From IMG/VR virus record IMGVR_UViG_3300021440_000015, positions 56,258-120,257 of that record: a stretch of DNA of 64,000 nucleotides. One strand, 5' to 3'. This document shows, in pieces, positions 6,704 through 15,416 of the stretch (the stretch's first letter is position 1; each line of letters opens with the position of its first letter). Source of the DNA: a virus. The notes beneath the pieces were generated by a model. The model was not told the DNA's origin, did no database searches, and saw only the letters and a program-made list of their open reading frames with translations. The translations under genes and the position numbers were made by a program.

Positions 6704-8854
6704 TTAAACGCGTGTTGCGTCTGTGGCTCCGCTTAAAATAGATGAGTTACCAACTATACCTTCTAATATATTACCGACTAATGTCCATGACAGTGAACCA
6801 GATGTGGTTGTGTCATGTATTATAGAAGCCCATTCTGCTGAAGAAGTTAATCTATTAAGTCTGAGCATTTCTTTAGCCATTCTTAATTTAGCCTTAGGGA
6901 AGGAAAAGAACTGGCTGTAAAGATCTTGACCAGCGAGAACTGCTAAATAGTCATGCAGGATATTATCTTCATCTAAAGTCATCTCAACTGTACTTCCAAA
7001 AATACCTGATGCGGTTAAAGGCATATGCATAATAGAAGACAGATCAACAACTGTAAAGCTTACATCAAGGGCCAGTGCAGTACCTTTTGTATTGAAAGGT
7101 AGATTAGACGTGCCTCTTGTTATAGTGAGGGATTCTATCATACCTAGTTTAATTTGACATCTACCCCTGTCGTACAGCTGACAGATCATAGGGCTACCAT
7201 AAGCTGCCCTGCCTACTGACATAGGTAATGTACCAGCTAATAGCATACACAAAGGTATGTATATGTTCTGCATTTGAGACATCACGTTTCCATAAGGACT
7301 TATGAGTTTTATTTTATAACTTCCTGATGGTAAACGAGCATTTGAATTTTGCCAGTGTTTGGGTATGTCTATATAACCAGCACTAGCCAGACCCATTAAG
7401 AAATTAGAAACACCGAAAGTCACGCTGCTGAGTCCGCCAGATACCATATCGCCTATGGCTCCTGTTACACTCTTAGCCATATCAGTTATAGTAGAGCTTA
7501 ACAGATTACCATCTGCCAACGAAAAACGTATGTCCCTTATACTAGATGCTGTGCCGTTTAGCGTAGAGGATATTTGAGATTCCACACTAACGTTAGAAAA
7601 AGATTCTGTGACACTCCCAGTATTATCTACTTTAAAGATAGCAAATTGGCTACCTTGTCTAAACTCAGCATTAAAATATTCAGCAAAACCAGCTGGTGGT
7701 TCTTTAACTTGACTATTTTCTTTGGATGATGAATCTATTCTAGGGTCTAATTCAGTTTGACTAGCCTTACCATCCGGTGTTTCACTTTTGGTTTTATAGT
7801 AATCGGAACCAAGCATGAACTTACTGTTAAGCCAATTCCCAAGATTACTGAATATATCATTCTCTCCTGGGTTAATATCAGTCAAAAGAACATCACTTCT
7901 TTTTTTCAAAAAGCCTTTATAAGCTGTAAGAGTGTCTTGTTTATTGGCTTCGTATTCAGCCATAAATACTCTATTAGCTGTTCTTTGGGCTTTTGAAGCT
8001 ATAGCGAAAACGTCTATGTAGTTAGCGTCATCTTCAGAAACACCAGTAAATAGATCAGGCATCAGACCTCTGATTTCTTTAAGATATTCTTTATCTAATT
8101 CAAAAGGCTGACCACCAGCTTTTTGTGCAGTTTCATCTCTAAGAACTTTAGGCATCAATCCTCTGTTAATAGCTAAAGTATTGACAAGCACATTAACAGC
8201 TGACCAGTACATATTCATAGTTGGTTTCAATGAATAGAACTTTGTTGTAGGTCTGCCAAATATGGCAGTGGTCACATTACCTAAGAACACACCTAAAGCT
8301 ATTAACGGAAATGCTCTGGCACCAATAAAGGTACCGGCAGCCTCACCTAGTTTATAAAAAAAGCTAATACCTCTGCCTGTTTTAGCTAAAGTAGCCATAT
8401 TGCTATCATAGGCTCTTGTTAAAAAGTTTAAGAGCCCATTAAACTGCGGAACACCAAATCTTAAAAAGATAGTTTGACTAGGGTCATCAATAGCTTCTGA
8501 ATAGTATCTACCCATACCACTATTTCTTACTGACCCCACTGTGGGTTCAGTAAATACACTTTTATTTTTTCCTTGTCTTATATCAGCATATGGTGTAAAA
8601 CCAGGTCTTGCATTCATCCCTATGTTGTTTCCAAGCTTAGTGCTTGTGAATTTTAAAGACGCTGAGGTGAAGTATCTGTTATAGATATCAGCCGCATCAT
8701 CTATTTCAGAATCTGAAACTAAAAATGCCTGTTTGACCCAAGCTGCATCTCTTTGCAATCCTGAAGAATCACTTACTACCTTCTTAATAGGAAATATAGA
8801 ACCACCATCTGGTGTTTCTACTATACCTGTATCTATAGTGATGTTGTTTGCCAT
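6704..8854 (-). CDS. virion structural (tail/baseplate-associated) protein, 716 aa
   Basis: Large virion protein located directly downstream of the giant tail lysin, the arrangement of phiKZ gp181-gp182. It is glycine/serine-rich, with two short hydrophobic stretches (near residues 180-200 and 475-500) typical of proteins that contact membranes or tails. A beta-rich C-terminal region (residues about 510-640: SGSYKIKLISPYGNV, GRCQIKLGMIESLTITRG, ALALDVSFTVVDLS) resembles tail-hub or tube-initiator folds. I infer a tail or baseplate role; the exact role is unknown. Confidence 0.7.
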   Translation of the reverse strand: MANNITIDTGIVETPDGGSIFPIKKVVSDSSGLQRDAAWVKQAFLVSDSEIDDAADIYNRYFTSASLKFTSTKLGNNIGMNARPGFTPYADIRQGKNKSVFTEPTVGSVRNSGMGRYYSEAIDDPSQTIFLRFGVPQFNGLLNFLTRAYDSNMATLAKTGRGISFFYKLGEAAGTFIGARAFPLIALGVFLGNVTTAIFGRPTTKFYSLKPTMNMYWSAVNVLVNTLAINRGLMPKVLRDETAQKAGGQPFELDKEYLKEIRGLMPDLFTGVSEDDANYIDVFAIASKAQRTANRVFMAEYEANKQDTLTAYKGFLKKRSDVLLTDINPGENDIFSNLGNWLNSKFMLGSDYYKTKSETPDGKASQTELDPRIDSSSKENSQVKEPPAGFAEYFNAEFRQGSQFAIFKVDNTGSVTESFSNVSVESQISSTLNGTASSIRDIRFSLADGNLLSSTITDMAKSVTGAIGDMVSGGLSSVTFGVSNFLMGLASAGYIDIPKHWQNSNARLPSGSYKIKLISPYGNVMSQMQNIYIPLCMLLAGTLPMSVGRAAYGSPMICQLYDRGRCQIKLGMIESLTITRGTSNLPFNTKGTALALDVSFTVVDLSSIMHMPLTASGIFGSTVEMTLDEDNILHDYLAVLAGQDLYSQFFSFPKAKLRMAKEMLRLNRLTSSAEWASIIHDTTTSGSLSWTLVGNILEGIVGNSSILSGATDATRV

Positions 8855-8869
8855 GTTTCACCTTTTCGG

Positions 8870-8906
8870 AAAAGTAGACAGGCGTTTAAAGCCTGTCTAC
8901 TTTTTT
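8870..8906. terminator. terminator downstream of the giant tail gene
   Basis: AAAAGTAGACAGGC, loop, GCCTGTCTACTTTT, with T-tracts on both strands. On the minus strand it follows the gene ending at 8910 and precedes the start of 6704-8854, so these two genes need not share all transcripts. Confidence 0.85.
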
Positions 8907-8909
8907 ATT

Positions 8910-11900
8910 TTAAACGGTTCTTCTTCTCAGGTCCAATGCCGGATTTGGTAAAGTATCTTTCTTTTGAGCATCTGGCATCTTAGGAGAAGGTGCTGTTTGC
9001 TCAGAAGTAGGTTTCTCACTTGCTTGAGATTTACCAGCTATAAGGCTATGTATTTTACTCAAGACATCCAGCATTTGTTTTTGGACATTCAAAGAATCCC
9101 CAAGATTAGTATTCACAGTATTAAGATCCGTGTTATTATTTTTAACACTATCAGGAGCTGTTTTGACAACACCTTGTAGATCTGGGGCCTGTTGATAAGA
9201 ACTAAAAGATTTCTTCTGAGGCACATCTTGATAAGATGTATTCTGAATACCTTCTTTAGGTTTATTATTCTCAGTTGGGTTTATAGTAGCTGTAGTCGAC
9301 ACTGCTGTATTTGTAGATGTCGGACTATCATCTGTTTTAGATTTCAACTGACCAAGTGCTTTACCACCGGCTTTATTTACTTTCTTTTTAAATAGCTCGT
9401 AGATTTCCGCCAGAGTCCTCGGACGTCTTCCGTCATAGAAGATTTCTTTATTAGAACCAGCAGCCGCTGGAAATAACTGAGATCCAGGTACGTTAGGATG
9501 TGATGATAGAAATTTACTAGCACCAGCTGGTCCTAAGAAATGAGCCAGATATAAATCTAAATCATCGGGATTAGGTTTAACTTTAGATAGTGTTTCTATA
9601 TTACTTTTAACATACTCACCTGCCATTAAACTGGCTGGTATGGGATCTGTAGGACTTGCATCCGTGGATACGTTATGTTTTCTGCCATATTTTCTTAATT
9701 GTTCCAACCACGTAGCTTTGGTGAATTGGAATAAACCTAAAGCAGAAGAGTTAGGATTCTTTGCGTTTGGATTCATGTTAGATTCCAGAACAGCAAAAGT
9801 CTTAAGTAAATTAGCATCAACACCTGTTGAAGAAGCAGCCTTTTGTATAGCTGTTTGAACATCAGAGTTTTTATTATCTGTGCTATTACCAGTAGAAGGT
9901 TTATTAGAGCCATCCTCACTACCAGTTACATTACCCATAGCGTCATAAGAAGCTGCGGGTGTTTGTTTGAGAACAGTAGCTGGCGGAGCCTTAGCTGCTT
10001 TAATAGAAGATTCGTTAGCCACACCTGTAAAATTACCTAAAGCGTCGTAAGACTCAGAATTATTAAAATAATTTTCCTGAGGTTTTTCTTCTTTAGGTTT
10101 AGGTGTCATAGCTTTACCGGCTATATTGACATCATCTTCTTTTAATTGATTATTGATGGTCCCATTAGCTGTAGATTCTAGCAAAGCTTTAGCCATATCA
10201 TAGTTCCTACCAGATAGACCACCCTGCATAATAGTGCCATATCCACCACCACCGCGACCTATGCCATAATTTATAAGTTCAGATGCTTTACCAGGATCTG
10301 CTTTAGAATCTTTTAATGATAATTGAATACCAGCTGGTTCAAAATGCCATGGTTCTGAACCAACAGGTCTTGTGAACCCGTATTTTTTCATCAGACCCAT
10401 TTTATCAAGTTCGTTAAGTATAGTTCTATCAGCATCAAGTGCTAGACCGAATTCATGTAATGATTTTCCTGGTGGTGCTGACGTGCCAGGAGATCTTCTG
10501 TGTATCTCAGCTTGTTTCTGATAAGATCTAAATGCATCATTTAGAGAAACTTTCTTACCAGTTAGCTCACCATATTCCTGAGCCATAGCTAATAAATTCT
10601 TTTTAACGTCAGGGTGTAGGTTTTCTATATCCACCTCATCTTTTAAACTGATGAATTGCATTCCGGTACTACCATCACGCATGGGTCCATTAGCTAAGCC
10701 TGGTGTTTTAAAACCAGATAATGGAGTGTCGGTTTTACCTGTGTTGGTTTTATCCGATATTTTACCATCTTCACTGTCGGTGCTCACAGAAGCAGTTTTC
10801 TTATTGATTTTAGATGGTTTTATAAGATCTTCCTCAGGCTTAGTTATAAGCACTGGGGTTTTCTTCTTTTCAGCCTGTACTTCGTTTTCAGTTTTAACAG
10901 GTTCTGTTTTAACTAAATTAGAAACCTTAGCCAATAGGTTTCTAATCTCTATTTTAATAAGTTCTCGATTATCTGAAAGTTCTGCAACATCTTTAACAGG
11001 ACTCACTTTTAAATCATGAGGTCCGTCGTCGAAAGATGTCAATTCAAGATATCTTTTTAACTCAGTTGGCTTAAGTGTGTCTACCTTAGATAAAGATATC
11101 TTAGGATTGATTTTAGATAAAACTCTTAAATGGTTTATAAAAAAGAATTTGAATCTATCACTAAACCAAGCTTTTAACTTTTGGGTCTGTTCTTTATCTT
11201 CTTCATTAACACCAAAGATACCGGCTATATCTACCCATTTAAGATTGTTTGATATTTTAGGCTCGTCGCCAGATAAAGACACATTATCATCTAACATCAG
11301 AGCTTCAAGCTCCATTAGTTTATGATGATGCTGGGAATGTTCGGGACGATTACTAAAGCCGTATTGATAAGCTCTATAAAGCTCGTATTTATTAAGATTG
11401 TTTTTGGTAAGGCTTTTATAGCCTTTGTAAAGGCCGTATCCAGCACCAGCTATGACCATAGCGGCTATACCAGGCGGTGATAATAACGCACCTAATGCAG
11501 CAGTACCTACAGCAGCAACAGCTCCCACAGCACCACCTAGGGTACCGGCTGTCAAGGCTGTCAAAGCAGCTGGTAAAGCTCTTGCTATAGTAGGTAAGTT
11601 ACTGACAACGGCTTTACCGACGCCAAATATACCATTACCGACAAATTTACTTACAGAAGCAAGTCCTCTAAATACGGTACCCACACCACTTATTAAACCG
11701 CCGATACCGGTTATCAGTCCTGATAATTTTCCAAGCAGATCATTTAAAAGACCGCCTTCTCTATATTTAACAGTCATATCAGGTTTATGTTCCTGATTTG
11801 GTTCCTTATTCTGGCTGGGATCTTTATTAGATTTAAGTTTATTTAATCTATCTATCCAGGATCCGTCGCGTCTACCGCTTCCATCCTTATCATTGAATAG

Positions 11901-14900
11901 CTTTGTCTGCTGCCTGTCCTCTATTCGCTTAAGGCGCTCTTCGCGTGTTCCTTTTTCTGCCTTAACAGGTATTTTCTCACGTTTTGTTGCTACCGTTTGT
12001 GATTTTATACTAGATGAAGGTAATTTACCAGCAACACTTTTAAAAATACCTTTCAATAAAGAAGGTTTTTCATTTTTATTGCTTTGTTCTCTTCTAGTCT
12101 CTATTCGTTTAAGACGCTCTTCTCTAGTACCCTTTTCTGCCTTGGTAGGCATCTTTTCTTTTTCTTTGACAGAAGCAGGTTCTGAATTATCAGATACCAT
12201 ACTTGAGATACTACCTGAGATTTTATCTTTATAAACTTTCAAGTCTGCTGAAGCACCAGACTTATCCATAAGAGTTTTAAATTTATTATCTAATCCGGTT
12301 AACTTTACTATAGCAGCTAAACCATTTCTTCCTATGGCTTTTATCAAAGTGCCTCTTGGATCGACAAGACCTTTAGCGATATCACTGCTCTGTAGGACAA
12401 TATTACCTCTCTTGTCTATTACGTCGCCTTTTATATCTTCATATTTAGATATAGGTTTACCAGAGGCTTTGTCAAAATAATAACCAGCGTCGGTTTTATG
12501 TTTTGTCATTCTAGGTAAAAATTCACCCTTTATATACAAATCAGTACCTATTACTGTATTTTTAGTTTCTCTATATATACCTTTAACATAAGCAACTGCT
12601 AATTTCTTAGTTATGTCAAAAGCTGCTTTACCAACATAACTGGTTACTTTAGCAGCGCCGCCTGCTAGTAACCCTAAGTTTTGCATACTTGAGTTTATGT
12701 TGTCTTTATTATCGGTTATATATTTAGTTACCTTCTGAGAAGTAACAGGCGCTTTCTTAACAAAAGCTTCTGTGAGCTTTCTACCTACTCTGCCAGAACC
12801 AACAGACATACTTTTCAATATATCTTTAATGGTGAGTGTTGATTTGGATAATTCTTTAACGAAAGGTTTAGTTGGTTTTATTTCCTCAGACTGTACTAAG
12901 GATAGCTTAGCCATATCGTCTATTTTACCAGACATCGCCTCTGTCAAAGAAAGTGTGTTTTTTATATCCAGAGCGGTTTGTACTTCTGGATTTATTTTAT
13001 TTTTCGATAACTGAGCAGAATCCGCACCAGCTTTAACTTTAGAAACATTTGTGATTTTATCGTCTAGCTGCTTAATAGCCGACATAGTTATGCCGTTTAA
13101 AGAAACCAAATCGATCTTTTTACCACCAGGCGCTACAGAGTCGCCAAGGTTACGTTTCACATCTTGAGCCATAGGACCGATTTTATAATCTGTGTCTTTT
13201 AAACCTGATGTTGTTTTATATTTCCAAGAAAAGTCTGGGATATTCTTAATAGCAGTTAGAGCTTTAGACGAATCAAAAGGTTTTCTGTCTGTCTTGACAT
13301 TAACATCAGAGACAGCCTCATCACTTTCAAATTCCATCTTAGTTAGGAACTTTTTATAGTTTTTAACATTAAGTTTATATTTACCATCTGATTCAAGAGT
13401 CACCAATCCTTGTTTAATCAGTTCCTTGTCTTGCCCAGCTGATAATAGCTTGTTTATATCTGTTTGGACGTTCGGTGAATACTTTCTCATGGTAGCTATA
13501 GTTTCCATGAACTCATTTTTATTACCGATTGCGTCTCTATCTATATCAGGATTATATTTTTGTGAGAATTTATCTTTGAACCTGGTTTGCTGCTCTGGAC
13601 TAAGTTCCTTAAAACTTTCGGATCTCAGCAAAGCATCAGGACTGCTGTCACCTCTATGTTCTTTAGAGAAAGAGCTAAGTAACTTTTTAAAGGACTTTTC
13701 ATCCTCACCAGTCAGCTGACCTTCAAATAACTTCTCTGTGAAGTCTTTAGCTGTTTTCTGATTGCCGTAACTAGTATCTTTTATTTTTTTCTTTAAACTA
13801 GCTAGAATGTCTTTAGACAAAGCGGTCTCAGTTTTAAATTCCCCAGTTAGTTTATCGAAAACTGTTAAAGAGGTTTTATCACCGAGTCTGGTAGTTTGCA
13901 ATTCTCTATAGATCCTAGCTAAATATCCAGGTATTATTTCAGTTACGCTGATATTTAGATTATTATCTGTTTGCTTGTCTATAGTGGCTATATCACCAGC
14001 ATAAGCTTTTTTAACATTTATTTTACTCTGTGCATCTGAAGGTGATAGTAATCCTAAAACATCATCAGCCACTGAGTAAGCCATCCCTTTAACTAAATTG
14101 TCGCTATATAAGCCATCTTCCATGGCCTCTGAATTTCTTATTTTGCCGACATACTCGAAAGGATTAGCTATGACACCGGCTAATTTTTTACCAGTTTCGT
14201 CTAGCTTAGGGAACTTCTTATTAAGATAAGTACTCATCTTACCATATGGAAGTTTTTCCTTACCGTAGTCCATCATCATACTGGTGACAGCACCACCTGC
14301 TAACTTAAATGGCGATGATTGTCCAGCCATAGTTTCTTTAGCATTGTAGACTTCTTCCGTCATAAAGGAAGCTTGCTCAACACCTTCTTTGAATTCATCT
14401 ATTTTCTCTTTAGTATAAGAAGATATCTTTTCAAGCGTTTCATCTAGCCAATCATTATCACCAAAGAGTCGTGTATTGATTCTATTGGCTAATCTTCTTT
14501 GCATCTCTTCTTTCATTATTTCACTTTTTTGAATTTTAGTGAATTCTGGAAGAGCTGTATTTATAATGATGCCTTTAAATTGCTCAGATGATGTTTCTTG
14601 ATATCTCTTTGTCGTAAAAAGTAATTCTTTTTGAACAAAAAAGGATCTTAATTGTAACTCAAGACTTTTCTTTTGATAGGCTTGAGTTATAGTGTCATTA
14701 TAACTTGTTAATCTAGCTATATTGTCACTCATTGACGACAATACGCCAAACTCTGATTCAAATCTTTTCTTAGTTAAATTTTCTTTAACAAGATCTTCGG
14801 CGTTGTCTCTTGCTCTTAACTTTAGATCAAGCTCTTGATTAACTTTAAAAGTATCAGCTATTGTACTTTGAATAGAGCTTTCAAGAGCAGCTTCAGGGTT

Positions 14901-15329
14901 GTAACCGCTAGTTACATATTCTTCACCACCTGTAGCGTCTAGTAACTTATCGACTATTTTTCTTAAGAAGCCTTCTTCTTTAGGTACAAGCTTATCTATC
15001 TTTCTAGCTAGACCGTTTGCCTGAGGTTTTATTTCCTGGATAGATTGATCATATAGCTTAGATATACCAGTAGTAATTTTTTCACCGGCGTTAAAGATCG
15101 TGGTATATTCCTTAGGTAGTGTTCTCTCAGCTATGTCTTTTATAAAATTCACATCCTGAAGAGTATCACTTGCCTGAGAGATGACACCTTTGAAAACCTC
15201 AGATACGGGCTTTCTTTCTTTAGGGTTAGTAGCTTCTAAATCGTCAGGGAAATCAAAGTCACCAAAATCAAGTTCGTCATCAAGATCGAACTCATCTCTT
15301 TTTAATTTTTTCTTAACATCCTTAGCCAT
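8910..15329 (-). CDS. giant tail protein with S74-like, M15 peptidase and lytic transglycosylase domains (2139 aa)
   Basis: Counterpart of phiKZ gp181/EL gp183, the tail-associated peptidoglycan-degrading protein, judged by size and by position beside the virion RNAP. Domains I can see: an acidic N-terminus; a coiled-coil-rich region; an intramolecular-chaperone (S74)-like block at about 680-760 (KIGPMAQDVKRNLGDS, then LNGITMSAIKQLDD); two copies of KGTREERLKRIE near 1060 and 1125; a long hydrophobic Gly/Ala segment at about 1195-1305; a VanY/M15 D,D-carboxypeptidase domain at about 1545-1665 (SLHEFGLALDAD and PWHFEP metal ligands); and a soluble-lytic-transglycosylase domain at about 1820-1985 (catalytic Glu in VLESNMNP, then ALGLFQFT). 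The likely role is tape measure or injection protein that opens the cell wall. Confidence 0.9.
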   Translation of the reverse strand: MAKDVKKKLKRDEFDLDDELDFGDFDFPDDLEATNPKERKPVSEVFKGVISQASDTLQDVNFIKDIAERTLPKEYTTIFNAGEKITTGISKLYDQSIQEIKPQANGLARKIDKLVPKEEGFLRKIVDKLLDATGGEEYVTSGYNPEAALESSIQSTIADTFKVNQELDLKLRARDNAEDLVKENLTKKRFESEFGVLSSMSDNIARLTSYNDTITQAYQKKSLELQLRSFFVQKELLFTTKRYQETSSEQFKGIIINTALPEFTKIQKSEIMKEEMQRRLANRINTRLFGDNDWLDETLEKISSYTKEKIDEFKEGVEQASFMTEEVYNAKETMAGQSSPFKLAGGAVTSMMMDYGKEKLPYGKMSTYLNKKFPKLDETGKKLAGVIANPFEYVGKIRNSEAMEDGLYSDNLVKGMAYSVADDVLGLLSPSDAQSKINVKKAYAGDIATIDKQTDNNLNISVTEIIPGYLARIYRELQTTRLGDKTSLTVFDKLTGEFKTETALSKDILASLKKKIKDTSYGNQKTAKDFTEKLFEGQLTGEDEKSFKKLLSSFSKEHRGDSSPDALLRSESFKELSPEQQTRFKDKFSQKYNPDIDRDAIGNKNEFMETIATMRKYSPNVQTDINKLLSAGQDKELIKQGLVTLESDGKYKLNVKNYKKFLTKMEFESDEAVSDVNVKTDRKPFDSSKALTAIKNIPDFSWKYKTTSGLKDTDYKIGPMAQDVKRNLGDSVAPGGKKIDLVSLNGITMSAIKQLDDKITNVSKVKAGADSAQLSKNKINPEVQTALDIKNTLSLTEAMSGKIDDMAKLSLVQSEEIKPTKPFVKELSKSTLTIKDILKSMSVGSGRVGRKLTEAFVKKAPVTSQKVTKYITDNKDNINSSMQNLGLLAGGAAKVTSYVGKAAFDITKKLAVAYVKGIYRETKNTVIGTDLYIKGEFLPRMTKHKTDAGYYFDKASGKPISKYEDIKGDVIDKRGNIVLQSSDIAKGLVDPRGTLIKAIGRNGLAAIVKLTGLDNKFKTLMDKSGASADLKVYKDKISGSISSMVSDNSEPASVKEKEKMPTKAEKGTREERLKRIETRREQSNKNEKPSLLKGIFKSVAGKLPSSSIKSQTVATKREKIPVKAEKGTREERLKRIEDRQQTKLFNDKDGSGRRDGSWIDRLNKLKSNKDPSQNKEPNQEHKPDMTVKYREGGLLNDLLGKLSGLITGIGGLISGVGTVFRGLASVSKFVGNGIFGVGKAVVSNLPTIARALPAALTALTAGTLGGAVGAVAAVGTAALGALLSPPGIAAMVIAGAGYGLYKGYKSLTKNNLNKYELYRAYQYGFSNRPEHSQHHHKLMELEALMLDDNVSLSGDEPKISNNLKWVDIAGIFGVNEEDKEQTQKLKAWFSDRFKFFFINHLRVLSKINPKISLSKVDTLKPTELKRYLELTSFDDGPHDLKVSPVKDVAELSDNRELIKIEIRNLLAKVSNLVKTEPVKTENEVQAEKKKTPVLITKPEEDLIKPSKINKKTASVSTDSEDGKISDKTNTGKTDTPLSGFKTPGLANGPMRDGSTGMQFISLKDEVDIENLHPDVKKNLLAMAQEYGELTGKKVSLNDAFRSYQKQAEIHRRSPGTSAPPGKSLHEFGLALDADRTILNELDKMGLMKKYGFTRPVGSEPWHFEPAGIQLSLKDSKADPGKASELINYGIGRGGGGYGTIMQGGLSGRNYDMAKALLESTANGTINNQLKEDDVNIAGKAMTPKPKEEKPQENYFNNSESYDALGNFTGVANESSIKAAKAPPATVLKQTPAASYDAMGNVTGSEDGSNKPSTGNSTDNKNSDVQTAIQKAASSTGVDANLLKTFAVLESNMNPNAKNPNSSALGLFQFTKATWLEQLRKYGRKHNVSTDASPTDPIPASLMAGEYVKSNIETLSKVKPNPDDLDLYLAHFLGPAGASKFLSSHPNVPGSQLFPAAAGSNKEIFYDGRRPRTLAEIYELFKKKVNKAGGKALGQLKSKTDDSPTSTNTAVSTTATINPTENNKPKEGIQNTSYQDVPQKKSFSSYQQAPDLQGVVKTAPDSVKNNNTDLNTVNTNLGDSLNVQKQMLDVLSKIHSLIAGKSQASEKPTSEQTAPSPKMPDAQKKDTLPNPALDLRRRTV

Positions 15330-15416
15330 TTTGGGTAATCCTTTTTAGGCTGATACAAAAGTTTTCATAAGATTCATTTTAGATTTGATAAAATGGAGCT
15401 TTTAAAGAGGAAAAAC

